DNA of 64,000 nt from Geoanaerobacter pelophilus (GTDB lineage Bacteria; Desulfobacterota; Desulfuromonadia; Geobacterales; DSM-12255). The stretch is from positions 1-64,000 of the forward strand of contig NZ_JAHCVJ010000005.1 of the NCBI RefSeq assembly GCF_018476885.1. The letters run 5' to 3'. The notes beneath the pieces were generated by a model. It worked only from the letters and a program-made list of their open reading frames with translations, had not been told where the DNA came from and searched no databases. Positions 50,467 through 59,099 of this stretch are shown here, piece by piece. Both the position numbers and the translations under genes were made by a program. How positions within the stretch are numbered: the stretch's first letter is position 1; each line of letters starts with the position of its first letter.

Positions 50467-50526
50467 TATGGGGGACAAGGCTCAAGCCTGACAATACTTA
50501 AACGGATCGGAAGAAAGGAAATAGTC

Positions 50527-51867
50527 ATGGAAATCTTTGTCCCAGAAGTAGAGAAGTTGGTAAAAAACGCTCGTAAAGCAGCGGCAGCATTCAATGGCTT
50601 CACCCAGTTGGAGGTTGACCGGATCGTGGCGGCAATGACTCGGGCCGGCGTGGCCAACGAGCGGAAGCTGGCAGAAATGGCGGTCGAGGAGACCGGCATC
50701 GGCAATGTCGAAGACAAGGTGATCAAAAACCATTTCGGCACCCAGGTGGTGTTCGATTACATGCGCGGCAAGCCTTCGGTTGGGATCATCGAAGAGGAAG
50801 ACGGCATTCTGACCATTGCCGAGCCGTTCGGCATCATCGCGGCCGTTACTCCGACCACCAACCCGACCTCCACCACCATGTTCAAGTCCCTCATCTCCCT
50901 GAAAGGGCGCAACGTCATCATCCTCGCCTTCCACCCCAAGGCGCAGAAGTGCAGCGAGGAAGCCGCCCGGATCATGCTCGACGCGGCCGTGGCTGCCGGT
51001 GCTCCGGAAAACTGCATCCAGTGGATTACCCAGCCATCCATCGAGGCAACCGATGCCCTGATGAAGCACCCGAACGTGGCCATGGTCATTGCCACCGGCG
51101 GTGGCGCCATGGTCAAGGCGGCCTACAGCTCCGGTCATCCGGCCCTAGGGGTCGGACCGGGCAACGTGCCGGTCTATATCGAGAAAACCGCCAATCTGGG
51201 TATCGCTATCCCGGATGTGATCGCTTCCAAGACCTTTGATAACGGCACTATCTGTTCCTCGGACCAGTCGGTGATCTTCGACGACCAGCTCGTGGCCGAC
51301 AAGGCGTTGCAGCTGTTCAAGGAGCAGGGGGCCTATCTCTGCACGGTCGAGGAAAAGGCCAAGCTTGAGGCAGTGATGTTCGATAAAGAGCGCGGTGTCC
51401 CGTCCATGGCCATTGTCGGCAAGAAGCCGCAGGTGATTGCCGAACTGGCCGGGTTCTCCGTGTCTGATGACGTGAAACTGCTCATGGTTCCTCTCACCAC
51501 CACTGGTCCGGAAGACTGGATGAGCCACGAAAAGCTCTCCCCGGTACTCGGCTGGTTCATTGTCAAGAGCAAGGAGGAGGCGATTACCGCCGCAGTCAGC
51601 CAGCTTACCTTCGGCGGCGCCGGCCACTCGGCCGTGGTCTTTACCGAAAACGAGGAGGTGGCCAAGGAGTTCGCCCTGGCCGTCCCGGCCAACCGGGTGG
51701 TCTGGAACCAGCCATCGGTACACGGCACCATTGGCGCCCTTTACAACAGCCTGGTCCCGTCGCTCACCCTCGGCTGCGGCGCTATGGGGGGCAACATCAC
51801 CACTGAGAACGTCGGCTACAAGAATCTCCTCAACATCAAGCGGGTTGCCAGAAGAAAGGCTGCCTGA
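50527..51867 (+). CDS. Acylating acetaldehyde dehydrogenase (CoA-dependent)
   Basis: The 446-residue protein resembles the aldehyde dehydrogenase half of AdhE and EutE-like enzymes: VTPTTNPTSTTMFK, AFHPKAQKCS, GGGAMVKAAYSSGHPALGVGPGN and the catalytic cysteine in DNGTICSSDQS (Cys243), with NQPSVHG and SLTLGCGAMGGN near the end. It converts acetaldehyde (or a close homologue) plus CoA and NAD to acyl-CoA and NADH, a central step in ethanol oxidation. ATG at 50527 has AAAGGAAA upstream. It is controlled by a sigma-54 promoter and probably the AcoR-like activator. A hairpin follows it, then the co-directional zinc-ribbon and Mop genes. Confidence 0.93.
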   Translation: MEIFVPEVEKLVKNARKAAAAFNGFTQLEVDRIVAAMTRAGVANERKLAEMAVEETGIGNVEDKVIKNHFGTQVVFDYMRGKPSVGIIEEEDGILTIAEPFGIIAAVTPTTNPTSTTMFKSLISLKGRNVIILAFHPKAQKCSEEAARIMLDAAVAAGAPENCIQWITQPSIEATDALMKHPNVAMVIATGGGAMVKAAYSSGHPALGVGPGNVPVYIEKTANLGIAIPDVIASKTFDNGTICSSDQSVIFDDQLVADKALQLFKEQGAYLCTVEEKAKLEAVMFDKERGVPSMAIVGKKPQVIAELAGFSVSDDVKLLMVPLTTTGPEDWMSHEKLSPVLGWFIVKSKEEAITAAVSQLTFGGAGHSAVVFTENEEVAKEFALAVPANRVVWNQPSVHGTIGALYNSLVPSLTLGCGAMGGNITTENVGYKNLLNIKRVARRKAA

Positions 51868-51894
51868 CCTTTATATCCCATTACAACCGAAACC

Positions 51895-51923
51895 GGCGAG
51901 GGCGCAATTATGGCGCCCTCGCC
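51895..51923 (+). terminator. Hairpin after the aldehyde dehydrogenase gene
   Basis: Perfect 11-base arms (51895-51905 and 51913-51923) of GGCGAGGGCGC type, without a T-run. It probably attenuates rather than ends transcription, since the next gene starts 33 bases on. Confidence 0.55.
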
Positions 51924-51956
51924 GCCTAACAGCCGTCAGAAGGCAAAGGACACAAG

Positions 51957-52127
51957 ATGGCACTGGTGACGTGCGCCGTTTGCGGAGAAACGGCCGATTC
52001 CGACGATTATCGCGTCAAGAACTGCACCGTATGCGGTTCCTGGTACTGCTACCGCCATTTGGGGCAGTACAAATCGCAATGCACGAGCTGCAAGACCTAT
52101 ACGCTCAAGAATCTCTTTGGCAGGTGA
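51957..52127 (+). CDS. Small zinc-ribbon protein
   Basis: A 56-residue protein, short enough to be missed by gene finders. It has three CxxC pairs (CAVC, CTVC, CTSC) and a YCYRHLG segment, so it likely binds two zinc ions. Start: ATG after AAAGGACACAAG. The first part (VTCAVCGETADSDDY, then HLG) recalls VTCRHCGAQANSAQY, then HLG, in the protein at 17670-17981. Function unknown; position between two enzyme genes suggests an accessory role. Confidence 0.75.
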   Translation: MALVTCAVCGETADSDDYRVKNCTVCGSWYCYRHLGQYKSQCTSCKTYTLKNLFGR

Positions 52128-52190
52128 CGTTTATACCAACTGTGGTGCGGAGTTATTCCCCACTGGTGCGATTTTCCCCGGAGGTTTTCG

Positions 52191-52595
52191 ATGAAATTCT
52201 GTTTTCCCATAATCAACAATGCCGGCGCCGCAACCATGATCTACAGCCACTTTGCCTCGGCCCCGCAGTTTCTGGTGATCGATACCCGGAATGCGCACAT
52301 CACGGTAATTCCCAACTGTGACCGCGCCAATCCCTATGCCGGCTGCAATCCGTTCAGCGCTCTGTGCGGACAGGATCTTGACGCCGTAATTGTCGATGCA
52401 ATCGGCGATGATGCGGTGCGGGCCATGAACATGTGCGGTTTCAAGGTGTTCCGGGCCGGTTCCGCATCCGTGGCCGAAAATCTGACGCTCTTCGATACCA
52501 GCGGTCTGACCGAGGTGCCGGTACTGGACAGCCACCTGGAAGGCCGCTGCCAGTCCGGCGCTAGCGGGCACTCCTGCGGCCATCACCATCACTGA
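52191..52595 (+). CDS. NifX/NifB-family dinitrogenase iron-molybdenum cofactor-like protein
   Basis: The 134-residue protein has the NifX-type fold pattern (FPIINNAGAATMIYSHFASAPQFLVID, VIVDAIGDDAVRAMNMCGFKVFRAG) and a C-terminal metal-binding tail GHSCGHHHH. Members bind or carry FeMo-type clusters, but many occur in non-diazotrophs with unknown jobs. Here it lies between a zinc-ribbon gene and a MoeA-like gene upstream of a Mo hydroxylase, so a part in Mo or Fe delivery is the natural inference. Start: ATG after GGAGG. Confidence 0.85.
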   Translation: MKFCFPIINNAGAATMIYSHFASAPQFLVIDTRNAHITVIPNCDRANPYAGCNPFSALCGQDLDAVIVDAIGDDAVRAMNMCGFKVFRAGSASVAENLTLFDTSGLTEVPVLDSHLEGRCQSGASGHSCGHHHH

Positions 52596-52622
52596 CCAAG
52601 CAACGGCGAAAGGATAACTCCC

Positions 52623-53645
52623 ATGATGAAAGAGATTCGGGTACAGGACGCCATCGGTCAGGTCCTGTTCCATGACATTACCAGGATCGTGCCCGGCGAA
52701 TCCAGCGGCCGGGCCTATAAAAAGGGGCAGATCATCGGGCCTGACGATGTGGAGAAGCTGCTCAAACTGGGCAAGGACCATATCTATGTCCTTGACCTGG
52801 CAGAAGGGTATCTTCATGAGGACGAGGCAGCGTTACGGATTGCCAAGGCCGCTGTGGGCAAGGGGATACAGATGCTGCCGCCGGTCGAGGGGAAGGTGCG
52901 GCTGCAGGCGACGCGATCGGGGCTGCTCAAGGTGAACGTGGCTGCCCTGGCCCGGATCAACGCCATCAATGGCGTGGTCTTCGCCACCAGCCACAGCAAT
53001 CGACCGGTTGCTGCCAGACAGCTGGTTGCCGGCACCCGGATCATCCCGCTATACACCGAAGAAGCAAAGATTGCCCAGGTGGAAAACATCTGCCGCGATT
53101 TCGGTCCGATCATCGAGGTGTTGCCGCTGCGCTCCCTGAAGGTCGGCCTCGTTACCACCGGCAACGAGGTCTATCACCACCGGATCGAGGACAAATTCGG
53201 CCCGGTGATGATCGACAAGATCAAGAGGCTGGGGAGCAGCGTCATCAGGCAGATCCTGGTGCCGGACAATATCACGCTGACAGTGCAGGCGATTCGCGAC
53301 CTCATTGCCGAGGGGGCGGAGATGCTGGTGCTGACCGGCGGCATGTCGGTGGATCCGGACGACCGGACCCCTGCCAGCATTCGGGCCGCCGGCGGGGTGG
53401 AGGTAACCTACGGCTCGCCGACCTTTCCGGGTGCCATGTTCATGCTGGCCTATATCGACGACATCCCGGTGGTCGGGGTGCCGGGGTGCGCCATGTACAA
53501 CAAGGCAACCATCTTCGACCTGGTCGTCCCCCGGCTTCTGGCCGGCGAACGGCTGACCCGGGCCGATTTCAGCGCCATGGGGCACGGCGGTCTCTGTCTC
53601 GCCTGCAGCGACTGCAGTTTTCCGGCCTGCGGCTTCGGCGCGTAA
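52623..53645 (+). CDS. MoeA/CinA-like molybdopterin-binding protein with C-terminal Cys motif
   Basis: The 340-residue protein has an MPT-binding domain with VGLVTTGNEVYHHRIEDKFGP and VLTGGMSVDPDDRTPASIRAAGG, as in MoeA/MogA, and a later PGAMFMLAYIDDIPVVGVPGCAMY. It ends with a cysteine cluster CLACSDCSFPACGFG. It is shorter than MoeA and lacks domain IV. It sits 180 bases before the Mop gene, so a dedicated molybdenum-insertion function for that enzyme is likely (inference). Confidence 0.88.
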   Translation: MMKEIRVQDAIGQVLFHDITRIVPGESSGRAYKKGQIIGPDDVEKLLKLGKDHIYVLDLAEGYLHEDEAALRIAKAAVGKGIQMLPPVEGKVRLQATRSGLLKVNVAALARINAINGVVFATSHSNRPVAARQLVAGTRIIPLYTEEAKIAQVENICRDFGPIIEVLPLRSLKVGLVTTGNEVYHHRIEDKFGPVMIDKIKRLGSSVIRQILVPDNITLTVQAIRDLIAEGAEMLVLTGGMSVDPDDRTPASIRAAGGVEVTYGSPTFPGAMFMLAYIDDIPVVGVPGCAMYNKATIFDLVVPRLLAGERLTRADFSAMGHGGLCLACSDCSFPACGFGA

Positions 53646-53654
53646 CTCCCCCTG

Positions 53655-53679
53655 TCCCCCTCTTAACACAAGAGGGGGA
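53655..53679. repeat. Hairpin, TCCCCCTCTT / AAGAGGGGGA
   Basis: Perfect ten-base arms at 53655-53664 and 53670-53679. It lies just after the MoeA-like gene stop; with the hairpin at 53733-53755 and those near 56.6 kb it belongs to a set of pyrimidine-rich hairpins that flank the Mop gene. Confidence 0.55.
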
Positions 53680-53732
53680 ACGTGTATGACAACTTCAGCA
53701 GGAAGTTCCATCAGGAATTACTTCGTAGCGTC

Positions 53733-53755
53733 CCTCCCCTTAGACTAAGGGGAGG
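53733..53755. repeat. Hairpin, CCTCCCCTTA / TAAGGGGAGG
   Basis: Perfect ten-base arms at 53733-53742 and 53746-53755, about 70 bases before the Mop start. Probably affects transcript stability or read-through. Confidence 0.5.
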
Positions 53756-53825
53756 ACAGGTGGGTTAACTAACCAATGTTTTTACCGGGCTATCTGCCCT
53801 GTTTATACACCACAAGGAGGAAAAC

Positions 53826-56576
53826 ATGCAAAAGAAGGTTCTTGTAGTCAACGGCATCGAGCGGACGCTCATCGTTGACGAGGACGCGCTCCTGTCCGAT
53901 GTGCTGCGCAAGCAGCTCCATCTGACCGGTACCAAGGTCGGCTGCGGCACCGGCCAGTGCGGGGCGTGCAATGTGATTGTCGACGGCAAACTGCTCCGTT
54001 CCTGCGTCGTGAAGATGAAGCGGCTGGAAAACCGGGCACAGATCACCACTATCGAGGGGATCGGCAGTCCGCTCAATCTCCATCCCCTGCAGAAGGCGTT
54101 TACCTTCCACGGGGCGCTGCAGTGCGGTTTCTGCACCCCCGGCTTCATCGTCTCGGCCAAGGCGCTGCTGGATACCAACCCAAGCCCGAGCCGGGAAGAG
54201 GTGCGCGACTGGTTCCAGAAGAACCGTAACGCCTGCCGCTGCACCGGCTACAAGATGATCGTCGATGCGGTGCTGGATGCGGCCAAGGTGCTGCGGGGCG
54301 AGATGCCCGCCTCCAACCTGGATTACAAGCTGCCGGGCGACGGGAAGGTCTACGGCACCTGTTACCCGCGGCCGACTTCGGTTGCCAAGGTGACCGGCAC
54401 CTGGGATTTCGGCGAGGATATGGGGCAGCAGCTTCCTGAAGGGACCCTGCAGTGCGCCCTGGTGCAGGCCGAGGTCTCCCACGCCAACATCAAGTCCATC
54501 GACACCACCGAGGCAGAGAAGATGCCCGGTGTCTTTAAGGTGGTTACTCACAAGGATGTGAAGGGGAAAAACCGGATCACCGGCCTGATCACCTTCCCGA
54601 CCAACAAGGGTGACGGCTGGGACCGCCCGATCCTCTGCGACGAAAAGATCTTCCAGTTCGGTGACGCCATTGCCATTGTCTGCGCCGACACCCGGGAAAA
54701 CGCCAAGGCCGCCGCGAAAAAGGTCAAGGTGGAGCTGGAACTGCTTCCCGCCTACATGAGCGCCCCGGCCGCCATGGCCGAGGATGCCATTGAGATCCAC
54801 CCCGGCACCCCCAACGTCTATTATGAACTGAACGTGAAGAAGGGTGAGGAGACTGCACCGATCATGGCCAAGGCGGCCCATGTGATCGAGGGTGAGTACT
54901 ACCTGCAGCGCCAGCCGCACATGCCGATCGAGCCTGATGTCGGCTTCGCCTACATCGACGATCAGAAGCGGGTGGTGGTCCACTCCAAGTCCATCGGTAT
55001 CCATCTCCACCTCTACATGATCGCTCCTGGCCTCGGCCTGGAGCCGGAGCAGCTGGTCATCGTCCAGAACCCCACCGGCGCTACCTTTGGCTACAAGTTC
55101 AGCCCGACCATGGAGGCGCTGGTTGCCGCCGCCACCATGGCCACCGGCCGCCCCTGCTTCCTGGGGTACGACTGGTTCCAGCAGCAGACCTACACCGGCA
55201 AGCGCTCGCCGTTCTGGCTCAAGGTGAAGCTGGCCGCCGACAAGGACGGGAAACTCCTGGCCATGGAAGGCGACTGGTCGGTTGACCACGGACCATACTC
55301 CGAGTTCGGCGATCTGCTCACCACCCGCGGCGCCCAGTTCATCGGCGCCGGCTACGACATCAAGAACATCCGGAGCGTCGGCCGCACGGTCTGCACCAAC
55401 CACGGCTGGGGGTCGGCCTTCCGTTCCTACGGCTCACCCCAGAGCTTTTTCGCCTCCGAATCTCTCATGGACGAACTGGCCAAGAAGATGAACATGGACC
55501 CGCTGGAGCTGCGCTATATCAACTGCTACCGCCCCGGCGCCACCACGCCGACCGGACAGGCCCCGGAAGTCTACCCCTTCCCGGAGATGTTCGACCTGCT
55601 CCGGCCCAAGTACAAGGCGGCCCTGGAGCGGGCCCGTGCCGAATCGACCGAGAAGAAAAAGCGGGGGGTTGGTATTTCGCTGGGGATCTACGGCTGCGGC
55701 CTGGACGGCCCGGATACCTCCGGCGCCTGGGCCGAACTCAAGGTCGACGGCAGCGTCATGGTGGGGAACTCCTGGCAGGACCACGGCCAGGGAGCCGACA
55801 TGGGGACTGTTGCCTTTGCCCATGAGACCCTGCGCCCTTTGAACCTGACCCCGGACCGGATCACCCTTTGCCTGAACGACACAAGCCTGGTGCCCAACAG
55901 CGGTCCGTCGGGCGGGAGCCGGCAGAACGTGGTGACCGGCAATGCCATCAAGGCGGCCTGTACCCTGCTCCTGAACGGCATGAGGAAGAGCGACGGTACC
56001 TTCCGTACCTTTGAGGAGATGGTCAAGGAACAGATCCCGACCAAGTACGAAGGGAGCTGGACAACACCCTGCACCCACATGGACGAAAACCAGCAGGGGA
56101 ATCCGTTCTGCATTTACATGTACGTGCTCTTCATGTCCGAGGTGGCAGTGGACGTCACCACCGGCAAGACCGAGGTCTTGAAGATGACCACGGTGGGCGA
56201 CTATGGCACCATCACCAACCGGCTGGTAGTTGATGGTCAGGTGTACGGTGGCCTGGCCCAGGGTATCGGCCTGGCCCTTACCGAGGACTTCGAGGACCTG
56301 AAGAAGCACACCACCCTGATCGGTTCCGGGTTCCCGTTCTGTAAGGACATTACCGACGACATGGAGGTGCACTACCTGGAGACACCCCGTCCGGACGGTC
56401 CGTTCGGCGCTGCCGGCGTGGGCGAGGGACCGCTCACCAGCCCGCATGTGGCGATCATCAACGCCATCGACAACGCCTGCGGCGTCCGGATCCGGCACCT
56501 GCCGGCCTACCCGGAAAAGGTGCTGGCAGCCCTCAAGTCGCCGAAGAAGGCGTTTGATGTGCGTGACCGGCTGTAG
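53826..56576 (+). CDS. mop: Molybdenum aldehyde oxidoreductase (Mop/xanthine oxidase family)
   Basis: The 916-residue protein is close to the length of the Desulfovibrio gigas aldehyde oxidoreductase (907). Order: N-terminal 2Fe-2S domain (CGTGQCGACNVIVDGKLLRSC), second 2Fe-2S domain (CGFCTPGFI, CRCTGYKM), then the two large MCD-cofactor domains (GTCYPRPTSVAKVTGTWDFGED, FRSYGSPQSFFASE, GAAGVGEGPLTSPH with the catalytic glutamate). It has no FAD domain, as in Mop. It oxidises aldehydes to acids, passing electrons to a flavodoxin or similar. Start: ATG after AAGGAGGAAAAC. Flanked by a MoeA-like gene and by Mop-associated genes to at least 64 kb. Confidence 0.93.
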   Translation: MQKKVLVVNGIERTLIVDEDALLSDVLRKQLHLTGTKVGCGTGQCGACNVIVDGKLLRSCVVKMKRLENRAQITTIEGIGSPLNLHPLQKAFTFHGALQCGFCTPGFIVSAKALLDTNPSPSREEVRDWFQKNRNACRCTGYKMIVDAVLDAAKVLRGEMPASNLDYKLPGDGKVYGTCYPRPTSVAKVTGTWDFGEDMGQQLPEGTLQCALVQAEVSHANIKSIDTTEAEKMPGVFKVVTHKDVKGKNRITGLITFPTNKGDGWDRPILCDEKIFQFGDAIAIVCADTRENAKAAAKKVKVELELLPAYMSAPAAMAEDAIEIHPGTPNVYYELNVKKGEETAPIMAKAAHVIEGEYYLQRQPHMPIEPDVGFAYIDDQKRVVVHSKSIGIHLHLYMIAPGLGLEPEQLVIVQNPTGATFGYKFSPTMEALVAAATMATGRPCFLGYDWFQQQTYTGKRSPFWLKVKLAADKDGKLLAMEGDWSVDHGPYSEFGDLLTTRGAQFIGAGYDIKNIRSVGRTVCTNHGWGSAFRSYGSPQSFFASESLMDELAKKMNMDPLELRYINCYRPGATTPTGQAPEVYPFPEMFDLLRPKYKAALERARAESTEKKKRGVGISLGIYGCGLDGPDTSGAWAELKVDGSVMVGNSWQDHGQGADMGTVAFAHETLRPLNLTPDRITLCLNDTSLVPNSGPSGGSRQNVVTGNAIKAACTLLLNGMRKSDGTFRTFEEMVKEQIPTKYEGSWTTPCTHMDENQQGNPFCIYMYVLFMSEVAVDVTTGKTEVLKMTTVGDYGTITNRLVVDGQVYGGLAQGIGLALTEDFEDLKKHTTLIGSGFPFCKDITDDMEVHYLETPRPDGPFGAAGVGEGPLTSPHVAIINAIDNACGVRIRHLPAYPEKVLAALKSPKKAFDVRDRL

Positions 56577-56589
56577 ATAGCTGTTTCTT

Positions 56590-56611
56590 CCCCCTCCCTC
56601 AAGGGAGGGGG
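56590..56611. repeat. Hairpin, CCCCCTCCCT / AGGGAGGGGG
   Basis: Perfect ten-base arms at 56590-56599 and 56602-56611, 14 bases after the Mop stop. A stable transcript 3' structure. Confidence 0.6.
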
Positions 56612-56640
56612 AGTTCACTCTTAACCGTATAAAGTCTCAG

Positions 56641-56758
56641 GTTGATCAAAAATGGTCAGATCGTCGCACCCGCAGGAAGCTTCGAGGGAGGCGTAGCAGC
56701 GCTACGCCGCACCGAAGAGCTTGCGAGGACGGCGGCGAGATGGGCGTTTTTCAGCAAC
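56641..56758. repeat. 118-bp imperfect palindromic element (dispersed-repeat type)
   Basis: Arms of about 58 bases (56641-56700 and 56701-56758) are imperfect complements: GTTGATCAAAAATGG pairs with the right end CGTTTTTCAGCAAC, and the centre GGCGTAGC-AGC-GCTACGCC is perfect. The layout (GTTG ends, AAAAA runs, GCGTAGC core) is one I recall as a common intergenic repeat in Geobacter genomes. It ends 16 bases before the next start codon. Confidence 0.7.
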
Positions 56759-56774
56759 CGGCCAGGGCAGCTTT

Positions 56775-59099
56775 ATGGAACCAAACGAACTGCGCGAATG
56801 GGAACAGAAATGTATCCAGGAGGAGCCCCCCCAGTGTACGGCGGCCTGTCCGATTCATCTGGATGCCCGGCTGTTCGTCCGCCAGGTGGGGGAGGGTGAC
56901 TGGGGTGGGGCGCTGAAGACCCTGGCCAAGACCATGCCCTTTCCCCGCATTCTCGGCCGGATCTGCGATCATCCCTGCGAGCATGCCTGTCTCCGCGGCG
57001 AGGCGGGCGAGCCGATCGCCATCGGCGCCCTGGAACGGCTTTGTGTCGAAACGGTCCAACAGCGGGTCGTGCCGAGCATGCTGCCGCGCAAACGGCTGGC
57101 CATTGCCGTTGTCGGCAGCGGTCTCGGCAGCCTGACAGTCGCCTGGGACCTGCTTCGCAAGGGATACGACCTGACCCTGTTCGAGCCTGGCAGCAGGCTC
57201 GGCGGTAGCCTCTGGTCTCTGCCGGAGAACATTCTGCCCCCCGAGGTGCTGAGCGCGGAACTGGAGCTCCTGACTGAGCTGGGGGCCACGGTCGAGCTCT
57301 TCGCCAAAGTCGGCCGACCAAACACGGTCGTCACTCTCAGCGAGTCATTCGCTGCGGTCTATATCGGGCTCGACACCCAGGGGGTGAATCTGAATCTGCT
57401 CGACCTGGATGATCAGGGAGCCGTGCAGGTAGACCCGCTCACCATGGCCACCAGCCGGACCGGAGTCTTTGCCGGTGGCCGGGCCGATGACACAAAGTCG
57501 CCCATTGCCGCAGTCCTTGCCGGGCGGCGGGCAGCCACCTCCATCGACCGCTTTGTCACCAATGTCTCCATGGAGAGTGGCCGCGAGAAAGAGGGCCCCT
57601 ATGCGACCCTGCTATACACCAGCCTTGCCGGCGTTGCACCGTTGCCGCGCATCGCTGCTGCTAACCCAGCCAGCGGATACAATGCCGAAGAGGCGCTTAA
57701 GGAGGCAGGGCGCTGCATCCAGTGCGAGTGCCTGGAGTGCGTGAAGGTCTGCAGTTACCTGGAAAAATTCAAAGGCTATCCCCGAAAGTATGCCCGGGAG
57801 ATCTACAATAACGAGCGGATGGTGCCGGGCGGGGTACACCGGGCCAATCTTCTGGTCAATTCCTGCAGCAACTGCGGGCTCTGCGCCACGGTCTGCCCCA
57901 ATGACTTTCATATGGGGGAGCTCTGCCATGATGCCCGTCTGAGTATGGTGGCTCGGGCCAAGATGCCGCCGGCTGCCCACGAATTCGCCCTACTGGACCT
58001 GGAATTCAGCAGCAGCGACAAGTTCGCCCTGGCCCGCCACGAGCCGGGGCTGACCGCCAGCCGCTATCTGTTCTTCCCCAGCTGCCAGCTGGCCGGTTCC
58101 GCGCCCGGGCAGGTCAGCGAGGCCTACGGTTTTCTGCGGCAACAGCTGTCCGGCGGGGTCGGGCTCATGCTCAACTGCTGCGGCGCCCCGGGGTTCTGGG
58201 CCGGCCGCGACGACCTCTTTTATGCCGCTATCCGCACGCTGCGTACAGAATGGCACGCCCTGGGGGAGCCGGTCATGATAGTTGCCTGTTCCTCCTGCCT
58301 GGCGATATTCCGGGAGCAGCTGCCCGAGATCCCGCTGGTATCGCTTTGGGAGGTGCTGGAGCAGACCGGGCTGCCGAACACGGCAGCAGAGGCTGGTCGG
58401 CTGGCGGTTGTTGATCCCTGCAGCAGCCGCCTCGATCCGGCGGTGCAGAAAAGCGTCCGCCGGCTGCTGGAGCGGCTCGGCGCGGCAATCGAAGAGCTGC
58501 CGCTTCATGGCGACAAGCCGGAATGCTGCGGCTTCGGCGGGCTCATGGCCAACGCCAACCCGGCCCTGGCCAGGGAAGTGGTTGCCCGGCGGCTTGCGGC
58601 AAGCGACAGCGACTATCTCGCCTACTGCGCAATGTGCCGCGACCACTTCACCGCGGCCGGCAAGCGGACAACGCACTTGATCGATCTCATCTTCCCGGTC
58701 GAGACGCGGGAAGACCCGGCTGGCAGGCCGGCGACCGGTTGGTCCCTGCGCCACGAAAACCGCGCCCGCCTGAAAGAGGCCCTGCTGAAGGAACTCTGGG
58801 GAGAGGCAACAGTGACAGTGGCGGAGTATGAGCGAAGACGGGTGGAGATTCCGCCTGACGTGCTGGCGCTGATGGAGGCCCGGCGCATCCTGGTGGCGGA
58901 CGTGCAGCGGGTGATCGAGTATGGCGAGCGGACCGGCAACCGGCTGCGGAGTGAAGAGAACGGCCTCTGCCGGGCCTACTTTCGGCCGCACCGGGTGACC
59001 TTCTGGGTCGATTACCGGCAGCAAGGAGAAGGTTTCATCGTTGCAAACGCCTATTGTCACCGGATGGAGATCGTACGGAGCAGCCATGAGCATGTGTGA
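56775..59099 (+). CDS. Large FeS/FAD/CCG-domain fusion associated with the Mo hydroxylase
   Basis: The 774-residue protein has several parts: GltD-like N-terminal cluster domain (CTAACPIHLDARLFVRQV, CDHPCEHACLRGE), FAD/NAD domain (AIAVVGSGLGSLTVAWDLLRKGYD, then AGGRADDTKSP), a dicluster ferredoxin part (CIQCECLECVKVCSYL, NSCSNCGLCATVCPNDF), and HdrD-like CCG motifs (LNCCGAPGFW, CCGFGGLMANANPAL), then an about 120-residue tail I do not recognise (ILVADVQRVIEYGERTG). It should shuttle electrons between pyridine nucleotide, flavin and thiol/disulfide centres. It looks like the dicluster-binding partner encoded beside Mop in Desulfovibrio (from memory). I choose the ATG at 56775; longer in-frame starts run into the palindromic element. 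It overlaps the next gene by 14 bases. Confidence 0.85.
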   Translation: MEPNELREWEQKCIQEEPPQCTAACPIHLDARLFVRQVGEGDWGGALKTLAKTMPFPRILGRICDHPCEHACLRGEAGEPIAIGALERLCVETVQQRVVPSMLPRKRLAIAVVGSGLGSLTVAWDLLRKGYDLTLFEPGSRLGGSLWSLPENILPPEVLSAELELLTELGATVELFAKVGRPNTVVTLSESFAAVYIGLDTQGVNLNLLDLDDQGAVQVDPLTMATSRTGVFAGGRADDTKSPIAAVLAGRRAATSIDRFVTNVSMESGREKEGPYATLLYTSLAGVAPLPRIAAANPASGYNAEEALKEAGRCIQCECLECVKVCSYLEKFKGYPRKYAREIYNNERMVPGGVHRANLLVNSCSNCGLCATVCPNDFHMGELCHDARLSMVARAKMPPAAHEFALLDLEFSSSDKFALARHEPGLTASRYLFFPSCQLAGSAPGQVSEAYGFLRQQLSGGVGLMLNCCGAPGFWAGRDDLFYAAIRTLRTEWHALGEPVMIVACSSCLAIFREQLPEIPLVSLWEVLEQTGLPNTAAEAGRLAVVDPCSSRLDPAVQKSVRRLLERLGAAIEELPLHGDKPECCGFGGLMANANPALAREVVARRLAASDSDYLAYCAMCRDHFTAAGKRTTHLIDLIFPVETREDPAGRPATGWSLRHENRARLKEALLKELWGEATVTVAEYERRRVEIPPDVLALMEARRILVADVQRVIEYGERTGNRLRSEENGLCRAYFRPHRVTFWVDYRQQGEGFIVANAYCHRMEIVRSSHEHV

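Larger units (their letters stand above)
50115..50526. other. Divergent control region, AcoR-like gene / aldehyde dehydrogenase
   Basis: 412 bases holding the palindrome at 50224-50240 and the sigma-54 promoter at 50449-50466, plus a TGTTT-N11-AAACA inverted repeat near 50418-50438. A minus-strand frame at 50259-50741 overlaps the dehydrogenase start and is not a gene. Confidence 0.55.
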
